The notes: generated by a model not told the origin, from the letters alone. 64,000 nucleotides of DNA from Centroberyx gerrardi (GCF_048128805.1 NC_135997.1:27132315-27196314); one strand, 5' to 3'; shown: positions 35,735 through 49,300, numbered from the stretch's first letter. Made by a program: numbers and translations.

Positions 35735-37008
35735 TCACTGTGTCCCTTCATGCCCATTTACAGCTGTCGTCGACACTGGTGCCTCTGCAGCGGTGGGCTA
35801 CAAACAGAAAAATAATACACAATCTGTAAGGAATAAGCCAGTAGTCCAGGGAATACTACAATGGAAGTGTTGCACATTATTGCACATGCATCATGTAGTT
35901 AGTAGGAGTGACAACTTACATTTGAAGAAGGAGGCATGATGTCAGGGCTGGCATCAGCTATGGTTGCCAGATAAACAATGTTGCGGTGCAGAATCTGCTG
36001 GTATCTAATAGTGAATCACACATAACAAAAATAAATATCCAGTAGGAAAGATGCAGACATTAGTTTATCCAACTCAATAACGTGCAGACATGGGACACAG
36101 TCAGTCAGCAATGATAAGATACAGTTTCATCATCAACAGCTTAATCTATACTTGTAACAACAACACTGTTTAAACCAGGATTCCTAAACGTTTTCATGTG
36201 GAGGACCCTGACATGAATATGCTTTACACCACAGACCCCCATTTGGTAGTTTTTGTGCTAAGGATCCTCACCTGACAAGATGTATGTAGTTAGTCATGAT
36301 TCAGAGTATAGAACTGAATATACTGTAGGTGTGGAGGGGACAGTGAAGCCTATGATCAAAACAGTCATCCATATGCATGTGCTGACGACTAGGGATCTAA
36401 ATAAGGAAATGAACGACCCCGGTCTAGCAACCACTGGTTTACCAACATTGATTACACAACACTGAGGTTTGTTTGACTCACTGTACACACTCCACTGCTC
36501 TTCCTTTCTGCATGTATTCAGTTATGCATCTTATTAACTGGTCGTTTTCATCCAGCAGCTAGGGTAGAAAAAAAACGAGAAAAGGAAGAGCGAATTTAAA
36601 CTTGTCTGATATGCTGTAATGTTTTTGGCATTAACAATTCACTGTGCGACACACACAAATGGTTATCACGATATACATAGCTAATAATAATAACAATAAT
36701 AACTAGAATTATTAATAGCTAGAGTTATTATTAGTTAGCATGCACAAAGCTTAGCTCAGTGTTAACAGACAATGAATGGATGAATACATTGGTAACAGAT
36801 AACGTTACGGCTACTGTTTGTGGCCAAGTGGTTAGCTAACGTTAGCTAGTGGGCTAACTCACAACATGAGTTATTGAAAGGCTATGGGTGAGCTAAGTTA
36901 GTTGGCCTGTTTGCTAGATGCCCTTAACTGGTTACCTACCCTCTGTACTGTTTCTTGGTTGATTTTCGCCTTTCCCCGTAGTCTCTTTGGCACAAAAGCA
37001 ACTGACAT
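35735..37008 (-). CDS. ss18l2: SS18L2-like protein (SNH-domain-only SS18 family), 4 exons
   Basis: Exons on the minus strand: 37008-36940, 36558-36482, 36004-35920, 35797-35735 (294 nt, 97 aa). The exons are too short to appear as long open frames. The protein starts MSVAFVPKRLRGKAKINQE, has LLDENDQLIRCITEYMQKGR in exon 2 and YQQILHRNIVYLATIADASP in exon 3. This matches human SS18L2 (77 aa) and the SNH domain of SS18/SS18L1, which contacts the BRG1/BRM ATPases of BAF complexes. The QPGY transactivation region of SS18 is absent. The C-terminal tail (exon 4, 20 residues) is about 20 residues longer than in human. Splice phases (0, 2, 0) are consistent. The gene is convergent with garre1 and lies on the same strand as lsm14a. 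The human role of SS18L2 is poorly known. Confidence 0.9.
36172..36441. mobile_element. Possible hAT-like MITE in ss18l2 (exon 2 to exon 3 intron)
   Basis: AAACCAGGATTCCTAAACG at the left and GCAACCACTGGTTT at the right are inverted. The interior has GGACCCTGACATG and GACCCCGG-type motifs, seen in fish 'gtggttctcaacctgggg' elements. Flanks CAACACTG and CAACATTG agree at 7 of 8, though their placement is uncertain. Confidence 0.4.
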
Positions 37009-37034
37009 TTTAGCTGACTAGTACAGGTTTTTCG

Positions 37035-37250
37035 CTTGCTAGCCCTTCTGCTTCTTCTTTGTTTCTGTTTTTTTGGGCGGGTGATAGCAGTTACGGCGCA
37101 TTACCGCCACCTGCTGAACTGCAGTGTGAGCTGGAGTCGAGGAGGCACTAATCTCGTCATGTAACCTCCGGCTCAAACGCAACGCGAGATTACTCCCTCT
37201 CATCCACTGTCTCCATCTCCTGGCAAAAATCACACCGTCTTGTAATGTGT
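37035..37250 (-). mobile_element. LINE 3'-end-like fragment abutting ss18l2
   Basis: On the minus strand GCAGGTGGCGGTAATGCGCC is followed by CACCCGCCCAAAAAAACAGA and an AAGAAGAAG-type tail, which I recognise as the 3' end of a retroelement common in fish. The tail ends within ~30 bp of the ss18l2 ATG and runs in the same direction. Confidence 0.5.
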
Positions 37251-39257
37251 TTCCCCATAATGCGTGATGTTTTATTCAAACCACGGTGTCCTGTTCGTAA
37301 TATATAGCCTTCTGTCTCGCCCTGTTCGCTCTCCCCTGCCAAGTCTCCTCTGGATTTTAAATAAATGCCTTCTCTTCACCTCTCTTTCCCAACTCTTGCC
37401 ATTTTTCCATCATCACCTTCCATAATACCTTTGGCTTCCGATTCTCAGGCATCTCAACTTCCACACTCTCATTTCCCTCTGCCGCTGTATGAGCTGCAGC
37501 TCAGGTTTATTTCACTTCAACTCCCAACTGCACCATCTGAGAGTGTTTTTGTAGAAGCTCATCGAAAACATCCTGCCTACAAGTACAGGTTAGTAAACTG
37601 TAAGGCAGAGCTCCAATGTGCTGCCTTCAAGTGCTCCCGGTAAACTCTTACATCTGAGTTTACAAGTCGTAAATACAACTTGTCGCACATTCAAATGCTT
37701 TTGGTTGGAAATAATAACAAAATGGACTGTTTTTTTTTATGGTGGTTGTTTTATTTTAGATATCAAACAGCACAGAGCAACTTTGTGCAATAGCAACAAC
37801 AGAACAAAGAGGAGAAACGTGAATATTAGTCATGACACAGATGTTTTAATTAATTTACGAACCAAACTGAGCTGCAACCATTGTCGCTGTAAATATAACC
37901 AAAAGTTACTCAAAGTGTGAAAATATAAATTATGCCAAACAACAACATAACTCCACTTCTAGATGATGTTAAAGCCTCCACGCTCTGCACCCACATCTCA
38001 GCAACTCGGGTGTCATAGAAATTCTCAGTTTTCTCATTATATCCCATCATTGTAAGGTTTCCCAGTCGTATTTACCACTTTTTTGGGTGATTCCTGCGCG
38101 CCCATCTCGTAATTGGCATATTTCCGACAGCACAAAACGCAGCATCACTCGCTTTTCCTGTATGCTTGTTTCCACGATGTTGATCTTGTTGATCTTTCGC
38201 ACAGTTCGGTGTTTTTGGAAGAGAAGTATCCAACAGAAAGAGTGTAATCGTGTTAGGCCACGATAAGTTTGGGCGATGTGTGAAACATGATTATGATTCG
38301 CCTTTTTTCAAAAAAGATAAAAGATTTGTAATAAGATAGTAGAAAAAAGCGGAAAGACTCCGTTGTCAAAACGCGCAGACCCTACGGGACTGGGGAGAGG
38401 GGGGAGAGGGCACATTGCTGCCACCTAGGGCACAGAAATAGGCTACTATAGGGAATGTGACCAAAATAATACAACTTGCAGTCACTGTCACCCGTACACC
38501 TTAAACGAGGTTTAACACTAGTGTGTGATATGTTAAACTAACAATGAGGAGCTCTTACTAAATGTTGCTCTCTTATTTGTTGTGAACAAGGCAAATGCAT
38601 CAAATATTTCATTAAAAAAAATACAGTATAGCCTATAGGGATCTCATCTCCCCTCATATCCCTAGTTAACACAAAGAATATGGGAAAGCAATGTGATTTT
38701 AATACCGGTGAATGTTATGTTATAGTGAAATATGCAAAATGAGTAGATGCAGCCACATGAAGTGTTTGAGTTTTAAGAATAAAACAAGCGAAACGTGGAT
38801 ATTGTACAATTCTTTATCTTTGTTTTGAGTAAAAACCCCATTCTGCTGAGGGTAACCCACTGAGTACATCATGCTGTACATGTTGTCAAGAAAACAATAC
38901 CTGGGTCACAATTCCAGTGATTGGAAGGAGTAACAAACATATGAAAACTTGTCAGTTTTGAGTAGCTCAGTAATTGGCTTTGTTTGGAATCTCAAATTAG
39001 CTCTGGTGCTGCACGCTGGTTATTGCAAAAGCCCAAATCCTGCCTTCTGCCCTGGGTATAAAGTGATGGCTCCTGTGGCGACCATGCACCGTTCAGCAAT
39101 CTGCACAATATCCAGTCAGACAGCACATTTTCAGCTGCATGGGGCGCTTTGTTCTGAACTACCACAGCAACTCAAAAGGATCTACAAAAGTTTTGTCTTG
39201 TAGTAGTGCTATCAATGCATTTGTCAAAAGGTACCTTTGAAGTTAAAGGGAGAGCTG
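37251..39257. other. Intergenic stretch between ss18l2 and lsm14a, proximal part
   Basis: A/T-rich. 37250-37640 may be a continuation of the retroelement. The remainder (37.65-39.25 kb) shows no feature beyond short homopolymers and an isolated G-rich tract at 38395-38410. Confidence 0.45.
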
Positions 39258-40448
39258 CAGTGCTTAATTTGTGCCGGATCCTGCCGGAACAGGATCCGGC
39301 ACCTCGCGGTTTTGGACTACCTGCATTCCGGTACCTATTTGCGTGGACCCGGCACCTGGTGGCATGAAACGTTTTTTTTTTTTGTCTGCCATGTAATATT
39401 CACAATAGCTAACTCCTCTTTCTTTTCTCCTCCCTTCCAAAAACCTAACTGTCTCATTTCCATATGAAGACAGGTGATTATTAGAAAGTAGCAACAAGCG
39501 CATAGTAATCACTTCACATGAGTGAGCTGCTCTGCAGAGTGTGTTATGGTAAACCTCAGACAGCGTCGGCTAAAAGTTGAATTTGCTGTCCATATGTCCG
39601 CTGTGTGGACTATTTTGGAAAATTAGACAAGGTAAGCATGATTTTTTTTTGTTTGTAAACGTGTTAGCATATTCTGTAATCTATTAAGTCTCTGCTGGGA
39701 CAATCAAAATTCATATTTGCATAGATGACTGCGAAACAGAATTTTTTTGGAGTGCGGACCTGTAAGTCCCACAGTTAAATATGCGGGCAACTGCGCATGT
39801 TATGTTGAGTGTCCAGAAATAAATGGTGATAACATGAGAATTGGTTGAGTGAAGGGCTGTAAGCCACATCACTGTGGGCATTTCAAAACCAGCGTGGTCC
39901 AGCTGAGTGTCGCATTTAGGCCGACTTCTAGCTGCACCACGACACGTTTTATTGCATTATTCGCTGACATTGTTTCCTACATTCAAAATCGATATCCTAT
40001 GAAAGTATTTGTATTGAATATTGATGCGTAACTACTCGAACCAGAATTTGTCTGGTAAATGGTTGAAGCCATTGCAGTTTCCTTTATGTATGATTAGGAT
40101 GTCTCATAGTAGCCTACGTGGGCATTTTTATGTTGTGCACAGTGCAGTTACATCTTTAGTCTACTACTTGAAGGGCAGGTTTGCAAAAATGAGCATTATG
40201 TAGCCTATGCAATAATCAAATATTGTTATAGGTCCCCAGTAGTCGGAGCTCTAAGGTCATATAGTCGGTCATTTAGTAATGTTTAGGCTGTTAGGTCTAC
40301 AGTAAGCTGTATGGCTGTACTGAGCACCACCGTGCCTCCAATGCGCAATTGTCTTGATATGTTCCGGAACCTTTTCCCTCCAGACCGACTCGCGGGAACA
40401 CCGACCACTTGGTGTTCCGGGACCTCATCATTTACAAATTAAGCACTG
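39258..40448. mobile_element. hAT-type element, 1191 bp, exact 8-bp target duplication
   Basis: The ends CAGTGCTTAATTTGTGCC and AATTTGTAAATG…CAGTGCTT (reverse complement of the right end) are inverted. The octamer GAGAGCTG flanks both sides exactly (39250-39257, 40449-40456). Just inside the left end, GTGCCGGATCCTG and CAGGATCCGGCAC form a perfect 13-bp hairpin with a 6-nt loop (39271-39302). No transposase frame is present. The exact duplication suggests a comparatively young insertion. Confidence 0.88.
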
Positions 40449-40727
40449 GAGAGCTGTAAAAATATAGCACTCTGAAGGCACTCCCTAAAGTACTGACAAA
40501 ACATTAGCTGAGCCAAAAAGAGCAAAAAACAAACAAAAAAACATCCCAATGCTCCCCACACACTGGCCTGAAATCCAGTTCTTATCCCTTTTCTCACTTA
40601 GGTCTATTAAAAAAGACAAATTCACTCCACAGAACAGTTAAATGGACAATAATGCAAGAGGAGTATACATACAGATCAAGTTTGGAGGACTGATGAAGTC
40701 GATCAGAAATGCTGCCATTTGTAGTTA

Positions 40728-41651
40728 CAGGGTTTCTGCAAGTTCCAGAAAGTCAATTTTAACGCTTTTTTTTTTTTTTAAAAAGACCTTTTCTAATGCC
40801 ACCAGGAATGCAAAAAAGACAGATTTTAATAAATGAACGCAAGCAAACAGTGTGGGGTAAATGACGACATGCCAATTTAACACAGCTAAAACTATCATTT
40901 ATCAGGGTCAAAAAGCTGGCAGACCAAGGGAGTAATTAAATTAGTAAATTGTGCATTATTTTAACATGTCACAGAGCTATAGTCACTAAGGACTAAGTCT
41001 TTCTCCCCCCAGTTCATCAAATTCTGCAGCACTCAACTGATAATTCTACCAATAACCTCTATACCAGCTTGAAAATGTTGATATGAATGGCGAGCCTACT
41101 TAGGTCTCTGTCATACAGTTCTTCCTAGGTATGGTGATCCGCAACTACACTTCCCACGATGAGCCAAACGTGGAGCATTGGGACAAAATGGGCGGTGGTA
41201 ACAACGGGCTCATTGGGCAATTTTTTAACAGGACAATAGGACAATAACAAGTCTAAAATCAATGCATACCAACACGACAGCAGCAAAAGAAAACAGACAT
41301 AGTGGCAGGAGAGTCGGCATAAAGGGGTAAAGTTAGAGAGCTGCTACCGAGTCTTAAGGCTAATCTCTAGTTCTGCTGAAGTGTCCCTTAGCGACACCGT
41401 AACCAATCACAACCAATCAGAGAGATGGAACACACGCGGTGAACTTGATGAGAGCTCTAAATGACCTTTCAACCTTATCAGAACTCTACAGAAATGTAAC
41501 AACTAGGCTGATATGGTCAAATTTTATTTTGATTAACGAAACTAATTTCAGACCTCTGAAGATCATAATTCAGATATTTTAATACTATTTAAAACCTTAA
41601 CCTTATTTTGCATTTTTTTTTTTTACACTTCCAGGACCCACAGAAACCCTG
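40728..41651. mobile_element. Terminal-inverted-repeat element (cagggtttctg ends), 924 bp
   Basis: The left end CAGGGTTTCTGCAAGTTCCAG and the right end, read in reverse complement, CAGGGTTTCTGTGGGTCCTG. Both flanks carry AGTTA (40723-40727 and 41652-41656). Internal GACCTTTTCTAATGCCACC matches motifs near 3360-3390. Superfamily unresolved: a 5-bp duplication would argue against hAT. Confidence 0.7.
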
Positions 41652-43246
41652 AGTTAAACATATTCTTTGTCAGAGACGACATTCAATCATTTTACAATAT
41701 TTCCTACTTCGTCCTGATAACACGACGTCATAGCTTTGTAGTGAAAATGCCTGATTGTAGAGACAAAGAAAAAAAGTAGAAAAAGCACAATTTTAAGACA
41801 CTTCAATGGGGGTAACAAACAAAAAAAAAAAAAACAGGCTTGTAACAAGCAGACGACTCACTATAATTATATTTTGAGCCCATAAAGACGGTGGATTTAG
41901 GAGAGGTACTAAAAAAAAAAATGTGCTGACATATGTACTTATAGGCTGCCAAATGCTCACATATTCTTATTGGCAAAATACTGACCGCTACACAACATCT
42001 CATTATTTATCCAAAACCAACCTTATTTCAAGGCTTTCCTTGACTTACACAGACCCAGTTCTATCAGTTCATGTTTCTCATTTCAAGAAACGCATTGTGG
42101 TGCTGCTCTTCATTTAGCCATGACTGCAGAAAACAATATGACACCTACACAACAGACCCAGCCGGAACAACTACATTTAACAAATAACACGCTAAAGCTA
42201 AAATGTAAACCCCATATATGAATCAAATGACGGTCTCTCCCATTGATAGCCTGCATTAGCTTGCCTTTTTTTTTTTTTTATACCAAAAAACATAGTCCTG
42301 CAAAAGACTAGATGAAAACCTAAAGCATAAACACAAGTCATTCGCTGGGGGGGTGGGTGGCGTTCTCCACTAGGGGCAAAAATATCTCCTAACGATTCTA
42401 AATACTGAATACACATTTCTAAAAACTAGAAATGAGTGTTTGGTAGCCATAATTTGCTTGGGGGCACAGAATAGGACATGAGCTAGATATACATTCATTC
42501 ATTACAATATTCAGTTCAGATTATGTTCCATTAGTTTGAGGGGAAAAAAAAAAAGGTCCGTCTCATTTTGTGTACATGGCTTAACTTTGAACTCACCACT
42601 TCATCAAGAGAATGTATTTCAACATCAAAAAACAAATCAACCCAATGAAACAAGAATGTTTTTCTGCAAACAACGGAGTACAAATACTGAATATCTGACA
42701 AGTAGATCTGAGTAGAAAAAAAATGTGGTGAAACAGGAGATGCAGATAATTTTGGTGCCAAGATACATCACTGAATATATAAAAAAAATAAAATAAAAAA
42801 TAAAGCTATTGATCACATGAATCGTGATCAGAGTACTCACAGTATCAGTGGGCTTTCTGCATACAGCTTTTACACATAACATTATCAAAGACAACTTCAG
42901 TAAGAAAGAAAGAAACTTGAATAGATGCAAAAATACTGAGTTATTCCACCAAGGTAATGTATTTACACATGTTCTTGTCCTTCTGATGACTGTCTATCAA
43001 ACAAAACTCAACTTTTGGGAAAAATAAACAAAAAAAAAAATCACTTTTTCAAGTGGAGAGAAGGGGGATGGGTGAAGAAACTGCACTCACACCCACTGAC
43101 GTCAAGCAGTCGACCCTAGTGCTGGTGACCAAGTTAAGAGTATGTCTTCATTCTTTCTGTCAAATGTCGAGACCAAAGAAAAGTTCTTGAAGGGGGACAT
43201 TTCATGACGAAGGGCTACAATTCTTTGTGGATCCGTCGCTGCTGTA
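41652..43246 (-). other. lsm14a: Probable lsm14a 3'UTR and downstream flank
   Basis: A/T-rich non-coding sequence immediately after the lsm14a stop (TAG at 43247-43249). I did not find an unambiguous minus-strand AATAAA, so the 3' end is not placed. Several A-runs (41819-41834, 42268-42280, 42543-42554, 42780-42800) are present. Confidence 0.45.
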
Positions 43247-43345
43247 CTATGCAGCCACCTTGTTGTCCTTCTAGAAGAAAGGAAAACAAGTTTGGACTGG
43301 AGTGCAACTGGTAATAGTCTACATGTCCGTCCGTCCATCCATCTA

Positions 43346-43392
<47 letters not shown>

Positions 43393-46300
43393 ACACTTCA
43401 GAAAGTATTGAACCCTCTTGACTTTCTTGTATTTTGTGGCATTACAACCTGAATTCGAAATGATTTTTTGTCGCCGATATTGCCAATTAGATTTCTAAAA
43501 CATGTATGTTTAAGTACATGGAACTGAATGATTTACCCTGTATTCAAAGTCAGAGAACTCCCGGCCTCCTCTGCCACCTCTGAATCCGCCTCTGAAACCA
43601 GGTGGGGCACCCCGGGGTGGCCCAAAGGATCCTCTGCTTGACGGACGCCCTCGGCCGCCGCGGGGCCCCATGCCGCCTCGGCCGCGGTAGCCTCCTCTTC
43701 CTCGGTTATGCCTCAGGGGGATACCGAAGGTCTCGGCGTTCATCCGCCTCTCCTCCGCCCAGGTCGGCCTCCGATCCCTGACAAAGACCAATCAGGATCC
43801 ATTCTTTTGTAATGAACATGCCTCATCAAAAACAGAGATATTAAACAGCTATTGGCTATAAAGAGTGTGACTTACCTTGAAAATCCTCTTTCACCCGATT
43901 TCCTTTAAGAGACAAAAACAAAGATCTTTCAGTGTCTTACAAGGGTGCAATACAAATGTTTTATATAATAAATTCAAAGGCTTGTGTCCATTGTACAAGA
44001 TACCAGGCAGAGAGTGTCGAGCATCTTGCAGATACCCTAAAGCATTAGTAATTGGTGTCACAAGCCTGTATAAAATATTATACCCAAGACCCCATGATTC
44101 TGTTGTTCCTCACGTTTTTTCCTTTCCTGGATTTATTTATTTTTACGGCCCCATATTCCTACAAACTACCAACAATCTGAACTCTGGGCAGTGGGGGTGG
44201 ACAGACGTACCTTGGATCATCACAGGACAGGTTATCAAAGAAGGACTTGGTCTTGTCATAGTAGCATGAGGTTATCGCCGTGTCCTCCTCCTCAGCGGTG
44301 CCTTCGGTAGTCTGATGCTCCGGGTCGGGTTTCTCCTCTCCATTCTGAGCCTTCTCAGGCTTGTCATCTAATCAGAGGAAGATTGTGAAACAGTTTAAAC
44401 ACTTCTTAAAAGACCCACCTGCTAAATTGCCATTTGCACCATTTGAGTGATTCAAATGATTCAAAAGTTTTTTGATCCAGCTGCCGTTAACATTATTGTG
44501 ACAATGTCCTGATTGGAACACAGTTAAGTGTTCAAGATGATCATAATCAGAGTAACAGGCTATTTAAAGGGATAATGTACGGCGAGCTGGTCATTATTGC
44601 TTCACGTCAGGGTCCTGAATCACACTGTCTGGGAATATTTGCAACAAGTGTGCTAGAGCTTTCTAGGTGCTCGGGTATCGGGAATCTGAATGGATACAAT
44701 AGTTTTTCCCATTCAAATCAACGCTCCTGGATGGTCGGAGCGGCAGACATTTTTATGTGTACCGTCAGATAATATAAAACCTCCTTGGTACGTTGGGCTA
44801 GCTTCCGTATAAACCGACTTACAGCAAGTTGCAGAGGTGAGAGGTTTTGCAGCAAGGACCAAGCAGTGGGAAACTGGCGTCTTGCACGATCGTTTTGCTG
44901 TCAGCGGGAGCTACTCAAGGATTTTTGGACCGATTGGGTTTAATTGCTCTATATTACTGTTGGTAAGTTGTCACATTTTATTCATTTAACGATAGTCTCG
45001 TAACATTACAAAGCTAACCCACTCACGCTGTGAGGCAGCCAGTGTGACACCAGCCAGAATACCATAGAAAACAGTGGAAAGACCATTCTATCCATTCAAA
45101 TTCTGTGGGTTTGCAGGATTGGTGTTTTTAAAGTCAGTGTAGTTTCACTCACAAGTGCTGTGGTAGCAATGTGTTGTAACTAACGGAATCACCAAACGAT
45201 ATATTTAAATAATGCATTGATTTTACCACTACAGATAGAAAATCACAGAGCTACTTCCTGGTACGTGGATGTACAGTGTACCTGCCTCGAGGTGGCTTTG
45301 TTTGACTTATGCCGTACTGCCTGGTGTACGAGTGCACACTGCAATTCCCTTATGCAGGGCTCTTAGAGGAATTACGGTATGCGTTCTTTAGGCGGCCAGA
45401 GCAGGGCGCACTGCAAAAAGCAATCTACAATCTAGCAGAACTGTAACCATAGCAATGTAAACAAATCCGATAAGATTGCCGTTCACTAACCAGCAATCAA
45501 AAGTTTTATGCTCTCCAAATAAATTAAAAGTAATATTGGAATATGGGGGGGGGGGGGGTGACATGAATCTTCTACATGAATCAAGCACACAAACAAACAA
45601 GGAGTGAATGACAATATCGGGCGCTAAAATAAAAATAAAAACAGATGCGTCATCTGACAGAGGGAAGCCTGCGTCAATTTAGCTGTGATTCCCAGCTTTT
45701 GCCCAATACAAGCTGTCTGAATCGATGCAGCCAAATCTTAGGCATTGAACCAAAGAAATCAAGCCTGATGAAAAACAGCCAGCACTGCTGAAAAATAAAT
45801 TAAGTGGGTTTTTTTTCCATATTGTTGCATTTAAGTGAGAAATAATAAATTCTGAGCCACCTTGAATGCTGAATAAAGAGACAGTTCATTAATTTTCCCT
45901 GTAAGTGCCAGTTTTCCAGCTGTGGCTCTTCAGGACTCAGAGTGTCGGGAGCTGTACCTTTGAGTTTGAGCTTGCTCTGGAGCTCTTTGTCAATCTCATC
46001 TTTGTTGAACTGGGCGTTAGCAGTCTCAAAGTCAAAGTCTTCTTCGAACTTCATGGGGCCGTCCCTACGCACATTGAATCTGCCTCTGCCGCGGTTTCCT
46101 CCTCCACGGCCACGACGGGCAGAGGGACCACCAGCTGAGAAACGACAGGGGAAAACTCAGATCCTGCAATACTGTGACATGTAACTTAAAAATTCAATGC
46201 CAAGCCAATAGGACCAGTGAACATTAATCAAGACCAAGAAAATCTGAGAAATGTGAATCGGACAGCTAAACTAATAAACATATGAAGTTTTGTTTCAAAA

Positions 46301-49300
46301 CAAAACCACCACCATATGAAACATGAGACACCTACACTGGCAAAATGATTGCTCTCACTAAAGTAAAACTCATTACAGAATATAATGAAAGATCTTTTAG
46401 CAACAAACATTTAAGAGGATGGGATTATCCATTTTTTTTAAGGGGGGGGGGGGGGGGCTACTTCATGAATACCAGAAGGTAGAAAGTAATTTCATATAGT
46501 GTAAATTACTTACTGGCGTGACGCCTGTTGGGATCCCGGTTTTCAACAGCACCATGCTCATTATCTGGCTGAGGCACTTTCTGAACCTCAGGGGCTAAAC
46601 AGCAAAAGACACAGAATTTACCATCATGTTGTAACAACAGAGTAAGCAGTCAGCCAGTGTGAGATGGAAATGCTCTACCAAAAGAGACATATAAGCACTA
46701 CATCCAACAGAATCAATGCTTACAAATACCAATAAATAAGCTACTTGATAAAATAAATATGTTTTAAGCCTGTTGTAGACACAGATACAAGGGGTGGACA
46801 AAACAACTGAAACACCGCATGGAAAAAAACGTTTAACTACGAAGTAACTAAATCACTATTGCACAGCTACACAGTCAGTCACATTAAGTTGAATGCCAAT
46901 TAGTAGGATGTGTCAGCTTTAAAAGAGGTCTGACAATCATCAATTTGATATGGGAGTCAAATAGTCTGTGTCTGAATTGTATGTGCACAGGTTACAAAAA
47001 CTAAACACCTCGGTGAACAACAGTGACAGGGATAGTCGGACACTTAGAGCAGTTCCTTAACACCACAAAACTACAGCCTCGGAAGTTACCACAGAACTGA
47101 ATCAACATCTCAGTGGCACCAAGGCAAAGGGTAGAAGGCAAAGGACAGCCCCACTCCTTATAGGGTACTTCATATTCATACTTTAAGTGTTAAAAAGTGT
47201 GGGGGAAAAAATTAAATTACGCATAGGGGGGAAATTATTCAAAGAGTCCTAGCCATTAAAAACGCAAACATAAAATCAACATCTTCCCACCAGGTTGAGA
47301 GTGAGCAGAAGAAAAGCCAGGTAGCCTTACCCCTTCTCTGCTCCAGGAGGTCTGGGGGCCTCTGGCTGCCAGTGGTGGTGGTGGGTCTGGGAGCTGCCGC
47401 CCCCGCCTGACTCCTCTGTCCTACTGGTGCAGGCGGAGCTGGGGCAGCCGACGGGGGGGCCTGTACCGCCTGCTCCAGGGAGGGATTCTTCTTCTTCAGA
47501 GGGTCCAGCTGAGGACTAGTGCGTCCTGGAGAACACAGCAAAGTGGGGTTCAAGCAATGTGTATTCTTGATAGCTGAGGCCAATATATTGAAGCTGCTGA
47601 TAGCCAATATTTTATGCCGATATTCAGCATCTTCACAAATCACGAAGGTATGCTGTTTAGAAATGTCTTCTCCTCTGACCAAATTCAAATTTCAAAGCTT
47701 CAGCAAAAACAGTATCTCAGAAATGTGTTGTATGGTTATCTTCACCGCTCCCAATTTCAAACAAAATGAGGTTCAGGTGTGCAGCAGGAAAATCAGAGAG
47801 GGGACATGCAGCTGTGCTCTTTTCAAATCAGCAGGGATCAGGTGTTGCTCCTGATGTGCCTTGGAAACTGATGTCTCTGCTTGAAAGGCTTGTTTGAAAA
47901 TTGTTCGGTTGTAACATAAAGCATTCTTGATCACGATATACACATGGGTGGGCGGTGGGATAAGGGTAGGGGGGAACTTGGGGAGGGTTTTCATATCCTG
48001 ACCTATTCATAGTATTCTGTTACATCACCACATGGCCATCTTGGTAGGAAAATAACAGGTGATTGTAATAAATTAACCGGTGATTATAATCAAATGACAG
48101 CCATAGCCAGTGAGCTGTGTGTATGAAGCATCATATTGGTAGGAAATGCATCTAAGGAATGAGTAATCCACTCAGTTTTATGTGAATTTCATTTTATGTC
48201 AAAAAAAGAGTGTAAAAATATTTTGTACACATGTATGACATATACTCAATAAAACATATTTGAAAGAAAATTGTTCAGTTGTTCGTATCGTCATCGGAGG
48301 GGCTTTAAAGAGTCACAGCGGCATTATAAAAAGTTTTTCCTCAACATCTAGTCTTTACTTTAACCTAGGCTAGTTATGGTTTTAGGTCATATATAAGACC
48401 AGTGGTTCTCAATCCTGGTCGTTGGGACCCAGACCTCGGGCTGGGCGATATAAACAAAACTAATATCACAATAATCGTAGGAAATTATTTAAATATTGAT
48501 ATAACAATATCTGCCAACATGCTCACATGTTAAATAATCAAACAATGCAATGAACTAATGATGATATATGAAGTTATATGAAGTCTGATAAAACTAATTT
48601 TCAAATATTCCTATATAAGACAATAAACGAGAATATTGAACTATTGCCTGGTCCTACGGCCAGAGACCCGCTGGTTTTCTTTCTAGCCATCTAGTCAGTG
48701 ACCATTTTTCACCTGGGACGCAAGGTGAATGCAATTCACTGCAACTAACTATCCGGTAAGAGAGAATAACAGCACTACTGAGGACCCTGAGGACCCTGAG
48801 GACCCTGAGGACCCTGAGGACACTGCATCACTGCGAACACTTTCTTTGTAGGTATGACACAGCAGGGTTGCTCACACTGCATTCACGGTAAAAAACATTT
48901 GTCACTGGGATGGGACAATTATCAGCGGTCAGTGTTGACATGGAGGAGCTTATATGCATACATTACACAATGTGGAAACACATAACTAACCTCACATTAG
49001 GGTTTAAAAATTCTAATTCCAGAAACCAAGCAAGTACATTACACAAGAGCAGCAACATCATTATTGTCACAGTGACAGATAACACAGAGAGGCAAAAAGT
49101 TTCTGGAGAGTATTTTAGATGCACTTTGGAGGTGTAGGGAGCCACTTAAAGTCAGTCAGTCACATTTACATTTTAGGCATTTAGCTGACACTATTATCCA
49201 GAGTGACGGAGTAAGTGAGCAGGTAGGACAATGTGCTGGCAGTTGCAGGGATAGAATGCATGAACTTCCAGGTGAAGGCTAGTCTCTCTAACCACTAATG

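Noticed and set aside
46442..46457. 16-bp G-run (and 14-bp G-run at 45545) as possible regulatory G-quadruplexes
   Set aside because: Single homopolymers in lsm14a introns. More likely simple-sequence noise or sequencing-prone runs than designed structures.
47239..47688. 149-aa minus-strand frame extending lsm14a exon 4 on both sides
   Set aside because: Only 47331-47525 lies between good splice sites. The extra residues are intron read-through.
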